Shown here: positions 1 through 11,200 of the stretch, one piece after another | How positions within the stretch are numbered: the first letter of the stretch is position 1 | Layout of the letters: the number at the start of each line of letters is the position of its first letter | Assembly (NCBI RefSeq): GCF_026151205.1 | Contig: NC_087073.1 | Location: 12,183,578-12,247,577, forward strand | Length of the DNA stretch: 64,000 nucleotides | Direction: 5' to 3' | Source of the DNA: Bolinopsis microptera | Taxonomy: Eukaryota > Ctenophora > Tentaculata > Lobata > Bolinopsidae | Translations under genes and position numbers: made by a program | Notes under the pieces: model-generated | The model's database searches: none | What the model was told of the DNA's origin: nothing | The model's input: the letters and a program-made list of their open reading frames with translations, nothing else

Positions 1-54
1 TGCGCAATTGACCACGCCATTTTTGGCGCTTTCGCGATATCTAGACCCACATAT

Positions 55-420
55 CTCAACTTCTGATTGGAGAAAAGAAATAAACTTGGGTATGAAAATG
101 GTCAGAATCGACATATTTAAGGAAGTAGAACATCATGGTTTCAAAGTCCTCACACTTAAGGTTGATGATCAGTTATATGACCACACCCTTTTGTGGTTTC
201 GCGAGTAATAATTATCACATTTATTTCAGAATATCTCAGCTACTAATTGGAGCTAAACGCTCATCTTGGGCATTAAAATGGTCAGAATAATCACATTGAG
301 TGGGGTAGAGTATAGTTATAAAGTCTACAGACTTCAGGTTGTTCAGTTATTAGGTCAAACCCTATTTTTAGAAATGTTTGCACCATTGCAGTTGCAAGTA
401 ATTCTTCTTGGCCGTGAATG
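55..420. repeat. two-copy diverged tandem repeat
   Basis: Two units about 180 bases apart share the blocks TCTCA-CTxxTxATTGGAG and AAAATGGTCAGAAT, with looser similarity between and after them. Short open frames in each copy (both contain KMVRI) follow from the repeat and look neither spliced nor conserved, so I do not call genes. Family not recognised. Confidence 0.5.
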
Positions 421-567
421 CAAAAGAAAAATCATAATCTACTTGCCTGACCCCTTTCCAACTAAGGCGACAGAAGCATCTGGAGACATTTCTTCATTTA
501 TTTTCTAGTGTTCACTACTTCGGTCATTTGGCATGACGTCAAGATGTATAGTTCACATTACTTTCCT

Positions 568-808
568 ATAATTCTCTTTTATTAAACATACACACTTAAC
601 TCATGGAGTACTTACTTGTACTTGAAAAGGTCTCCTCCTAGTCGTTGGAGTGGCCTGCACCCCATAGTAACTCCTTTCTCCGGTGTATTAGACCTCTCCA
701 GTGAACCCTGTCTGTAGCTTGTTGTTCTGCATCTTCAAATCGTGATGTTATCGACACCTGTGAAGATAATTCTCTTTTATTAAACATACACACTTAACTC
801 ATGGAGTA
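568..808. repeat. 43-bp direct repeats flanking 155 bp
   Basis: The block beginning ATAATTCTCTTTTATTAAAC and ending CTCATGGAGTA occurs at 568-610 and again, identical by eye, at 766-808. The 155 bases between have no open frame of note. This could be a small insertion flanked by a duplicated target or a local duplication. A CRE-like TGACGTCA-type site (atgacgtcaa) lies just upstream, near 532. Confidence 0.6.
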
Positions 809-1110
809 TCTTAACTCATTGTATTTGTTTTTGTTTGTTTGTTTGTGTGACCTATATATTTATTGTGTGACCTATATATTCAATAAAATTAAAATTGTTT
901 CATTCATATTATGATTGTTCAATACCTTAGGAAATTTAAGAATTTACTCTTTGTTTATGTTACTCTTTCTTAGTCTTTCTACGTTTATTTCTTAGATGTC
1001 AATGGCTGCTTTCTCTTAGGTAGGCCCCTATCTTTGTCCGTGTTGCAACAAATCTTTTGACAGATGCATTGGAGGACTTCGCCGCGCCGCGCAAACTAGC
1101 ATTCTTGCTT

Positions 1111-1165
1111 CGTCGCATCGTCGCATCGTCGCATCGTCGCATCGTCGCATCGTCGCATCATCGCA
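1111..1165. repeat. 8-bp tandem repeat (GTCGCATC)n
   Basis: About six perfect copies of an 8-base unit in an otherwise AT-rich intergenic region. The overlapping reverse-strand open frame with the repeated C-D-D-A-T-M-R-R peptide comes from this repeat. Confidence 0.85.
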
Positions 1166-2179
1166 GAGCAACGATCTCGATGGGTTGACACCATCGATCA
1201 ACAGATGCATTGCAGAGCACTCCTTTCTTTGAGCATTAACATCTGCCGCCACACCTTTTGTTGATATCTTTGTTCTTACAGGAACAAGTAACCTTCCCAT
1301 GATTATGAATGAAATTGATTAAGCTCGCTTTTACCATTCTTTATCAGGAATTAATTTGATAGCACATATTTTTTTGTCAGTCACTGAAAAAATCAACCTG
1401 GTCTTGCACATTAATAATAGTTATTATTTAAATGCATGTCGTAAAATCAAAAACAAAGAGAACAAAACTTTCGTAAAAGTACCGTCTATGATCTGTAGAG
1501 TGTAAATGAAAACGATTGAATAAAGTTATCGGAGAATCTCTACTGCTGTTCCAAGCATATGTTTAGATTTTACGATGAACCCATATTTACGTCTTTTATT
1601 GAAGTGATTATTTGCAGAGCATGTGCTTTTGCCAGGTGTCTTTTCCACCGAACGTTATTTTATTTCTATAATTATTGTCAACATTAGCTGGAGAACTATC
1701 ATTCACGATCTAGTAATTACTATTTACTATCATTTATAGCTTTAAATACCCATAATTTAGTCCTGTTGCTCAGTAGAATTGAGAATGTGAGACCTTACAA
1801 CTGCGATTTTTCTACATCCCTTGTTCTTTTATTTAAATGGTGAAAATAAAATGATCACACAAGTCATAAACTTGTGACCATTCTGAACTTCATCATGTCT
1901 TACTCTGTATCTGTTGTGAGTTGTCGTTCAAAGTGTTAGTGATTGATTACTAATTAATTAGTAATTAATTAGTAATTAATTAGTAAATAATTGGTTTTAT
2001 GATTCGTAATTCATAAGGATTGAACGGTTTTGATATGTTGGTTATGCATTATATTAAGGCTGTATAGTAATGAGACTCACAATTATTGATGTAATGACAC
2101 TAACGATTATTATATATATTTAAATTTAACTATTTCAAATAATAGATTTTACCATCCATAGAAGATTTTGAGATAAAAG
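1166..2179. other. intergenic region upstream of the GPCR, no gene seen
   Basis: AT-rich sequence without a convincing exon. It contains an 11-bp tandem repeat of ATTAATTAGTA at 1950-1987. The promoter of the downstream receptor gene would lie here, but I cannot point to a specific element. Confidence 0.5.
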
Positions 2180-3325
2180 ATGCGCTGTCTCGATAAAGAT
2201 CTTGTAGCTACGATAGTTACAGTCAGACTTACCATTGGGGTAATCTGCACAATCTGCATGGTATTTGGAACACCGACTAACATTTTATCATTTCTGTATT
2301 TCATTAAACGTAAAACCGGAGCAGCTGCTAATAAAATCTACATGACCTATCTCTACCGGATGATAACTTTCATTGATTTTCTCATCTGCTTCCTGGTCTT
2401 CCCTCTGATCGAAAGCGCCTACAGAGTTAAGGGCATACTCAAGAAGGATGATACTAAGAGCAATATCACGAATGATGACAGCATAACGTCGGTGATTTTT
2501 GATGACCCAACTTTCTGTACCATCTGGGGACTACTCTGGAACATTCTTCCTGTCCTGTCTGTATTTCTTGTGGCCATTCTCAGCTTCTCTAGATGTCTGA
2601 TTCTTCTCTACCCCCTCAAAAAGCTCACCATCAGAAAACCTGCCATCTTCCTAGCTGCCCTTACACTTCTTATGATCACTGAGAAGCTAGTTGCTCACTT
2701 CGCAACAACCCCATCAGTGTACGATGATGTGAAATATAGGCACGACGAGCGGCTCGGAATTTGTTATATTCTGTCTGACACAGAAGACTCGAACTATGCA
2801 TTTTATCAGTCAGTATTCTTTACCATTCTTCTGGGTCTACCAGTTGTTCCTATTGTTGGGAGCTTCGTTGTTTCTGTTTACAAACTGAAAGCTGCTCAGA
2901 AGAAGGAAAGAAATATGAAATCATCCGTGTCCAACAAAAAAAGTAAGCTTCAAGAAGCAACTTTAACAGTGATAATCATTACGGGAATTTACATTCTTTG
3001 TAACATTCCAGTGCTGTGTTTTTACCTTTATGTCTGGTCAAACCACTTTGGGAATTTCTTTCTCATCACAGAAAGACTAAGAGACGTTAAACTTAACAAT
3101 TGCGATTCAGTCAAACCAAGACCGCTGGTGACCATTTCGATCCTCTGGGTTACCTGCTCCACATTGCTTGTTGCCATAAACTCCTGTTTGAATCCAATAA
3201 TCTATTATGCAAGAATGAAGGAGTTCAGAGATTCTGTGGTTAAATCGAAAAACAGAATTGCGCAGTTTCGGAGTGAGAAAAGATCGCGTGATGCAGACCA
3301 CACTGAAGAAATTGAACTGCAGTGA
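2180..3325 (+). CDS. class A (rhodopsin-like) G-protein-coupled receptor, orphan, single exon
   Basis: A 381-residue intronless ORF with seven hydrophobic segments (about residues 10-38, 58-82, 110-145, 152-172, 204-232, 262-285, 315-342). Family marks are visible: the TM1 Asn (GTPTN), a TM2 Asp (FIDFL), a Cys before TM3 (TFC) paired with a loop-2 Cys (GICY), Pro in TM5 and TM6, NPIIYY in TM7 and a helix-8-like MKEFRD. It should act at the plasma membrane and couple to heterotrimeric G proteins; the ligand cannot be inferred. The DRY motif at the end of TM3 is SRC, the TM6 C-W-x-P is C-N-I-P, and the usual TM4 Trp is missing, so it is a divergent, lineage-specific receptor. A tail of about 40 residues is rich in K, R and E. 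The ATG follows an AT-rich leader; no upstream in-frame alternative was seen. Confidence 0.88.
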   Translation: MRCLDKDLVATIVTVRLTIGVICTICMVFGTPTNILSFLYFIKRKTGAAANKIYMTYLYRMITFIDFLICFLVFPLIESAYRVKGILKKDDTKSNITNDDSITSVIFDDPTFCTIWGLLWNILPVLSVFLVAILSFSRCLILLYPLKKLTIRKPAIFLAALTLLMITEKLVAHFATTPSVYDDVKYRHDERLGICYILSDTEDSNYAFYQSVFFTILLGLPVVPIVGSFVVSVYKLKAAQKKERNMKSSVSNKKSKLQEATLTVIIITGIYILCNIPVLCFYLYVWSNHFGNFFLITERLRDVKLNNCDSVKPRPLVTISILWVTCSTLLVAINSCLNPIIYYARMKEFRDSVVKSKNRIAQFRSEKRSRDADHTEEIELQ

Positions 3326-3602
3326 GGCGTTGGTGCAATTCAATACAATATTCATTCTTGATTTAAATCAATGACAATATCGTTCGTTCGCTTTTGCAAT
3401 TCATTATTACGGCCTTTGCCCAATGATGGTTTATAAAAACGAATCGCAGATTAGATTTAGAGATGCAAGCTTAAAATACCCATCATTATTTTACTGACTG
3501 ATTTGAAGTCATTTTTCGGTGCTTACAAAACACTGACTTTCCTGACAGATAAAGAAAGCACAGCATATTGATTTATTGAATTAAATACATGTATTACAAA
3601 TT
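3326..3602. other. 3' flank of the GPCR
   Basis: AT-rich sequence with an ATTAAA near 3581 that could serve as a poly(A) signal for the receptor gene. No other feature seen. Confidence 0.35.
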
Positions 3603-3969
3603 CCCAGGAACCCTGACCGGATGGGGCTTAACTTTGAAAGTAAAAGAGTTGGAGACTTCCGGTTTTTTGTAACATGTTCATCTTTTAAAAGTAACGTTAC
3701 CTCTCCAGGAGGAAAATTCAAGACAACGTAATTGTTGAGTTATCTCAAAATCTCCAGAAAAGTCCCCTTTCGGGCCGATCAAAAGTTTGCAACTTTAACT
3801 TTGCGGATTCCTGTACTCTGGTTGGCTGAATTGTGTCACGTGGTAGCTGCTTGAACATTGGAATACGCCACGCGTGCAAATCACATGCTTGTTGTCGCGC
3901 GCGAGGTCGAGCCGTCTGTTTAAATTAAACCAACTCTAGTACCACCACCAGCCGGTAACTTTTCCTGGG
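3603..3969. mobile_element. 367-bp inverted-terminus element, copy 1
   Basis: The segment starts CCCAGGAA and ends TTCCTGGG, so it has short terminal inverted repeats. It appears base-for-base identical to the copy starting 707 bases downstream and is of the same length. It encodes nothing obvious. It is more GC-rich in its second half than the surroundings, with CACGTG and a GCGCGCG stretch. I see no convincing target duplication at either end. It is a MITE-like element or one half of a direct-repeat pair; an LTR pair is less likely (no TG...CA ends, no primer-binding or polypurine site). Confidence 0.7.
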
Positions 3970-4309
3970 TTCTTCGATCAACCAATTAGGGCTACTAAAT
4001 GCCGAACACAAGGATATTTCGTATTCGGATCATATGCCTGCAGGCTGTTTGTCGCTTAAGACCATGGTCGCTCTTAACTGAGCGATAAGTGACGTTAAGT
4101 GAGACCGTGAGCACCACTTCTTGCCAATTTGCTTTTGAATTACGGCCCAATCGTGAAGTGAAACAGTACAAGTTGTGTTTTAACGGCAAAATACAGCGAA
4201 TTCTAGCCCTTGAAAGTTGTAGGTTTGGAAGATCAATACGGCTGCTTTAATTCTTAAAAGTCTTAAGTTAGAACGGCCAAAACACCCTACTCAGCGTCAG
4301 CCAGCTGCA

Positions 4310-4676
4310 CCCAGGAACCCTGACCGGATGGGGCTTAACTTTGAAAGTAAAAGAGTTGGAGACTTCCGGTTTTTTGTAACATGTTCATCTTTTAAAAGTA
4401 ACGTTACCTCTCCAGGAGGAAAATTCAAGACAACGTAATTGTTGAGTTATCTCAAAATCTCCAGAAAAGTCCCCTTTCGGGCCGATCAAAAGTTTGCAAC
4501 TTTAACTTTGCGGATTCCTGTACTCTGGTTGGCTGAATTGTGTCACGTGGTAGCTGCTTGAACATTGGAATACGCCACGCGTGCAAATCACATGCTTGTT
4601 GTCGCGCGCGAGGTCGAGCCGTCTGTTTAAATTAAACCAACTCTAGTACCACCACCAGCCGGTAACTTTTCCTGGG
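4310..4676. mobile_element. 367-bp inverted-terminus element, copy 2
   Basis: Second copy in the same orientation as copy 1, with the same CCCAGGAA and TTCCTGGG ends and no difference found by eye. The 340 bases separating the copies are unrelated to them and carry no recognisable gene. Confidence 0.7.
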
Positions 4677-5267
4677 TTTCATTCACTCTAAACATCTTTT
4701 CAAACTTCATAATAATTTATTGTACAGAGGGAAACCGAAAACATGTTCAAATAGAAAATAACGCATTCTTTTTCATTTATTTATTCACAACTATTATGTT
4801 ATTGCAATCAAACTGTAAAAAAACACACACACATTTTGGATGCAGTTTACTAAGTTTTTATTGATATTCACCGGTCAAAAAGTTGTAATGTTTGATTATA
4901 AAGAACATTTAATGTTAAAAGCAAGTCTCTAAATTAAAAAGCATGTTATCATTACTTTTAGTCGAATCTTAGCCAGTTTACCCAAATCTGCAATTAGACG
5001 AGTTTGAGCACTTAACCATGATCATCTTTTTGCCACTTTAAATCAACATTCAACACCTCAATAATGAAATATACACCTTCTGATAACATTTGTTCACAAT
5101 TTAGAAGGTCCCATAAAAACATACAAAGCATACTATCTAATGCGCCACTGAAACTCTAACAGCATACTATAGCATACAAGAATTCCAATACCTATGAAAT
5201 TCAATGAACAAAATACTGAAAAAGGCCTTAATTTTGATAAAAACACTCAGCTGGATGACAACTACCA

Positions 5268-8200
5268 TCACACCGCAGCAAAATCATATTCATCCTCAGA
5301 AAACACGATATCATTCAATGACTTAACCGCGTAAATCCTCCTGATACTAAGATCAGGCGTGTGGTGGCTGGTCCCTCCCCTCACCACGGTGGACTTGGAC
5401 CGTTTTTGGGAACCGAGTCGTCTAGAGTTTAAAGGAGTTAGAAGATTGTTAGCTCCGTTTACTACTAACGAGTTTTCGAGGTCTGAACGAGAGTTTAACT
5501 GTGATCTCTGATTGTTTATGGAGTCGTTAGATCGTTTGGAGGAAGGTGAAGATTTCCCGCTGTTCGAAGATTTAAGGTGATTGTAGCTGAAGGTGTGATG
5601 CCCCTTGGGTGAGTGATCCAAGGGTATTATTGCTGGAACCTCGTCAACATCAAACTCTATTATTGATCCTACAGCTGAGTCGTTCAAACTCTCCTGAGGG
5701 TGTTTTGGTTAATGTTTTGATAAGGAATTAGGAACAGGGCATTCGAATGCATTAACTGTCATTTGCGATTTCCATAAATCAACTGAAGTTCAAAAAATGC
5801 ATTTACCATTTCTGTCCCGGATAACCGTCTGCAATGTTAAAATTAAATACCAACCTTGCTTGGTCTCTTATCAGCAATACATTCTGGATTAGTTTGATAA
5901 TAGTAAGGTTCAGTCTGGTTGATTGAGATATGTAGACCCTCCTCGTCCTCGTCCAATCCCTCTTCATCTGAGCAGTCTGAGGGGATCAGTTTGTCTTCAC
6001 AGGTCGAGCCGCCGTCTTCTAACTGATCTGTGGAGGAAGGAACGTTTAGTGACGTCATTAGTGACGTCAGTAGAAGTTGACTCTAATTATGGGTGTGGGG
6101 TGGTTTGGTCAATATTAAAAATTTTCTGTGATAAAATTTAATAATCATTCCGTTTATTTCTCGCTGAATCCTTATATGGAATAATGGAAGTGGGATGCTG
6201 CAGCCCTGCACCGCACTCGATAATCTTCATCTTTATAATTTTGATTAATCAGCAATTTGCAAATTATAAAGTCGGTATTATACTTTATATAGAGATTTTA
6301 GTACCTGAAGGAAGAACAAGTTTCTGGATTGTTTTCCAGTTAGAACTATCTGGAAGGGGTAAGGCACCTGTGGTTTTCTTCTTAGAGACCGACGAGAACA
6401 CTTCGATAACCTGGTCCAAGGTCTTTGCCAGTGAGGCAGTCCTCTGAGGACGCATATTTCAATTTTGATACTTAACAAATGATTCTAGTTTAATTCTGAA
6501 TTTTGAAATTGTTGAACAATTTTGAAATTTAGTTTGAAAATACAACATGTCAAGAGTTTGAAGTTCCCCAATAACATGACTACTCCTTTTTATTTATTTT
6601 TTCATATTTTCTTAATAGTTAATAAAATAAATTAATCAGAATTTTTTTAAATCGGAAATGGCACATGTTGTTAACAAAGATTGTTAACAAGTATCGCACC
6701 TGGTTGGTAAGGAGAACTTCATCGTCTATCTCCAGTTCATCGGGCGGTACCACCGGCCACTCGAACTCTACATCTCCTTCTTCTTCTTCGACTACCACTG
6801 GCATTCCTTCTTGGCTAACAGCACTGTGACTAATACCTTCAGCAACCATCATATCCGGCGTTTCTGTAGAAAATATCCCAATCAAATCTGTGCTCATTTG
6901 TATAGAAAATATGTCATATTTTTGAGTGTATTTTTTCCTAAAGGAATCTGATTTATTAGGAGCGCCCTATACTTACTGCATTATTTATATTATAACAACA
7001 ACTTCTCAGAGTTAATTAATATATAATAATAGCCGCTGTTGATCAATACAGATTTTAATACTGTTGAATAAGCTATAACATTTAAAGTTTAAAGCAACTT
7101 ACCTTCGTGTTCTTGCTCACTAGGAGGGTCTGAGTAATCCGGACTGTCTGAAATTAAATCAGATTAGAAGCGGTGAAAATTTCAGATTACACCGAGTTAA
7201 GACCAGAAAATAGGACAAGAAAATTTGTTCTTGTTCTCCTCGGTCCAATGAAAGATTGGTTTGGTCAATTTTTTAAAATCAAGACACTTATTTTACTTCG
7301 GTGTATTCCAACAGCCACATTGTTACACAAGTGCAACCAGCCAATTACAGGAAGCCGAAGGATTTATTTGGCCAGTGACGGTTAAGGTAGTGTGTACCAT
7401 ACTTTCTTCGCCCGAGACTTGGCTGCAATGTGCAGCTCCTTATTTAACCCTCACACCCGATTTCTGCATAGACCACTCAGGATCCTTAGCTAAACGTCAA
7501 CGACGCTCACCCCCCGACCAGGCAGACAGTGGGATTCGAACTCACAACCTCACGATTGTAAAGCTGGCGTTCTAACCAATTGCGCTACCTGGCCATATAA
7601 TAAAATTATTGAACTCTCTCCCACTAAAATAATTACTTTAAAAGTGAACCTAGACATAGAGAAAAATATTTAGCTTACATTAACTAAATATGGTATTTCT
7701 TAACCCTTCTTTCAACCGAATTTTCATGCAATTAGCCAAAAGAGACGCATATTGCATATACGTAACGTCTGGTGAAGCAGGAATAAAACCCAGTGGATTA
7801 AATAATTTGAGGTAAAACTTCTCAGCCAATTAAATGGTACCAGATGAAATTAGGTATTACAACTGTGAGTTCAATAAACCTTGGGCACAAAAACAGGAGC
7901 ACCATCGTAGTAAAGCCCTTGAGGATGCACGTTTGTCATCATTTCCAACAAGCTGATAAGATCTAAATCTTCTGAGAAGCCTCTTCCTCAACTTCATGGT
8001 CAGCTTTAAGGATTATGGGTGTGTCAAGGAGATGAAAACAACTAGAACAAACAAGCAAGGAAGAGCAAAATGGCGAAGTTTACAATAAAAGACTATGGAG
8101 TCATAGAACGACTAAAGGATTAGCCTCAGAAGTGTCATGATAATGTTATAATAAAGGAAATAAAGAGAGCGGAGGAACTGAGTACAGTGGGAATCACACA

Positions 8201-11200
8201 GAAAAGTGAACAAATTACCAGAACCTTGGTCAATAGTCTCCCATAAACGGTTCAAGGTTCGCATAGTGAACGTAAATTAATTAACAACTGACAACTATGT
8301 TACTAGTATTACTGATATAGTTATCAATTTTCCATGGTAACAAACAAGGTCAACTTCTAGCTAGTGATCATATGACAAAGGGACAGTGACTAGCACATAT
8401 AAAGAGGGACAACAGATGTTATTTTATTATAATAATTATTGAAACATCTTGTCCTATATAGGTAGCAACTAACAACATCAACCTTGGACCAGGCGATAAT
8501 GAGACTAAACTTGATAGCAGAATTACTTCAAACATCAGCCACATTTCCACCATTAATGAGGCCCCCGCGGTATAGTAACTATAGTAACTATAGTAACTAT
8601 AGTAACTATAGTAACTATAGTAACTATAGTAACTTACTTAACTATAGTTACTATAGTAACTATATGTAAATGTGGCTTTATTCTTTACTTCAGTGTGTTG
8701 AAGTTAAACGTGTTATTGTTGAGATTTCAAATTAGCATTGGAATCTTTAGTACAATAATTTAATGTTAGATATTAAGAGCGAAACTATTAAATCCGTAGA
8801 CTAATATTCAAAATCATTCCAACAAAATATTATTCAATATATGAACAAAAACTTGGATCAAGAAAATCGACTGGTTATGCTTGGACGCAGAAGCAAATGC
8901 TATTGATAATATAAAAGAAATCTACAAGAGAAATCTACAAGACACCAGAGGCTTATTATCTCCTGCAACTTGTAAAACTATGCGCAAAATTCAATGAACA
9001 TTAATGTTAATGAATTTCTTAGGTATATATATATAAAGATCCAGTGATTTTTTAAACATGGGCGATTAAGCATGGTTCAAAATCTCAAGGTATTTGTACC
9101 AAATATGGATGGGATAATGCAAGACTGACGCAAATGGGAGTGGTGGCGCGGTAAGGCGTTTGCAGCACTGTCCTGTCATTCGGGTTGCAAACGGTCATTT
9201 ATTCGATATCAGATTGACAGCATTGGATAATAAAGCTTAATAAGGTGCTTGAAAATTACGTTATGTAATGGTGGTGGAAGTCTGAAATCGTAATATATTT
9301 AAACTAGCAAAACGTCAAAAAGACGATAAAATCAGTCATATTAAAAACGGGTGAAATCCTCCATAAATATGGGGAAGTTCTGAATGATTCTGTTGAAAAA
9401 TGCGGGGGAAATTATTTATCTGGCTCACTTTCTTGCAATACTTATCCCACTTACTCACTTATATCAAGAACATATTTATATTAAACACCTGCAAAAGGAA
9501 GGTGAGTGAATACGTTTAGTATATGTATAAGCATTAATTTTGACGTCTTAAACCACCTACGTTGTATACAAAATAATTAATTTTTTGACAACTACACCCA
9601 CTCGTATTTAATATCCTCCCACCCAAGAAGTGGCGTGTCATGAGTGTCCTAATTATTCAGGGGGGGGGGGGGGGCCGGGGGGGATCATACACTTAGTACC
9701 GTACGTGACGTTGGGGGGCGGGTCATATTTTCTTCCAAAACACAGTTAGTACATGGTACATTTCCCAGAAAAACAGTTAGCACATAGTACTAAGGGAGGT
9801 CTCCAACCCCAAAAAACCCATTTTACCTCAAATTTCAATTTTGGGAATGGGTTTTTTGGGTTTTTTTTGGGTTTTTTCCCCATTTCCCAATGTTTAATGA
9901 GCTGTTTAAAGCGATTTATGGGTGGGTATCTTATTTTATATACCAAGACTCAGTTAGTACCGTGATTTCTCAACAGTTAGTACCATCACGCACAGACCTT
10001 AGTACCTGACCCCCCCCCCCCCCCCCCCCCCGTATACGGCCAAATAGATGTACGATTTTTAAAAACATGACCAAGCTTTTAGCCAACAACAACGCACAAG
10101 ATCGCACTAAAATTAACCCAAGCCATGTACGCAGACTTCTTTGGGGGGGGGGGGCCTTCTTTTGCAACATTAAAACATTAAACATTAAACCGGTTACTCC
10201 CGGTTACTCAACGAATATTGTGCAGACTGCAGCCCATAATTCAGTATATCCACCATCTACAGCCTACACTCTACAGGCTCCCCGAGGAAAATACGAATTT
10301 GACGGTCAATGGAAACACCGGCTTACAGAAATGAATCAAATCTTATAAATCCAGGCACATTAAATGTTATGGTAATACTTCACCCTACTTTGCAATGCCT
10401 GTTATCCACGATATGATATGATGAATAGAGCTGTATTTAGAAACAGTGGATATGTTTGCAGTTTGCACCTTATCAATCTGAAAGTGATCAGAGGATTGGT
10501 AACACTGTCCCGTTAGCTCAATACTAAGTAATCAAAGTGCATTCTCAAGAACTAAACGATCGTCAGTTGATTGACGAAAGTTAGAAAGTAGCTGACTTAT
10601 CGACAGTAGAAGCATATTAGTAGGGCTAATGACATAGCTGGAGAGGATCTAACTCGCTGGACACTCTAAATAATGTATTTAAACTTTTTCTGACTCGTCA
10701 GTCTTAAATAGTCTTAAATAGTCTTAAATAGTCTTAAATAGTCTTAAATAGTCTTAAATAGCGTGCAGGATATTGCTATTACACTTAGCAACTGTAATCA
10801 GTATTATCAGTTGATTGATGATTGGTTCGATAGTATCTTGTTTACTGATGAAAGAAGAATCTTTATATTAAAGGGTTGAGAGGAAGTTACTAACTAAACA
10901 CTCTTCAACAATTACATTAGTTTTAAGCGTTCAAAAGAAACTTCTTAGTGAAAAGTACTAAGTAGTATATACTTGATTGTTCAACATTTCGGATGCTTGA
11001 CTTACCATACCAAAAATTCAACGAATAAACAGTGTTCCTATCCGGATACTGAATATACAATTAGTATTCCATAGGTAATTCAGAATGTTCTGGTCAATAG
11101 AGAGCAAGGCATACACAATTCAACACAACCAAGGCATGTATTTGGTATTTTTGACTGAGTCTACAGTCTTGATAGGGCGCGATGAAACGACCTCCAAATC

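Noticed and set aside
1028-1300. 90-codon reverse-strand open frame
   Set aside because: Its core is the translated 8-bp tandem repeat; no start context, domain or splice site.
3603-4676. LTR pair of a small retrotransposon
   Set aside because: No TG...CA ends, no primer-binding site after copy 1, no polypurine tract before copy 2 and no matching target duplication.
7520-7594. A functional tRNA gene on the reverse strand
   Set aside because: The boxes are present, but the anticodon and acceptor stems do not pair and a SINE body follows.
8484-8669. N-Y-S repeat protein
   Set aside because: Only the translation of a 9-bp tandem repeat.
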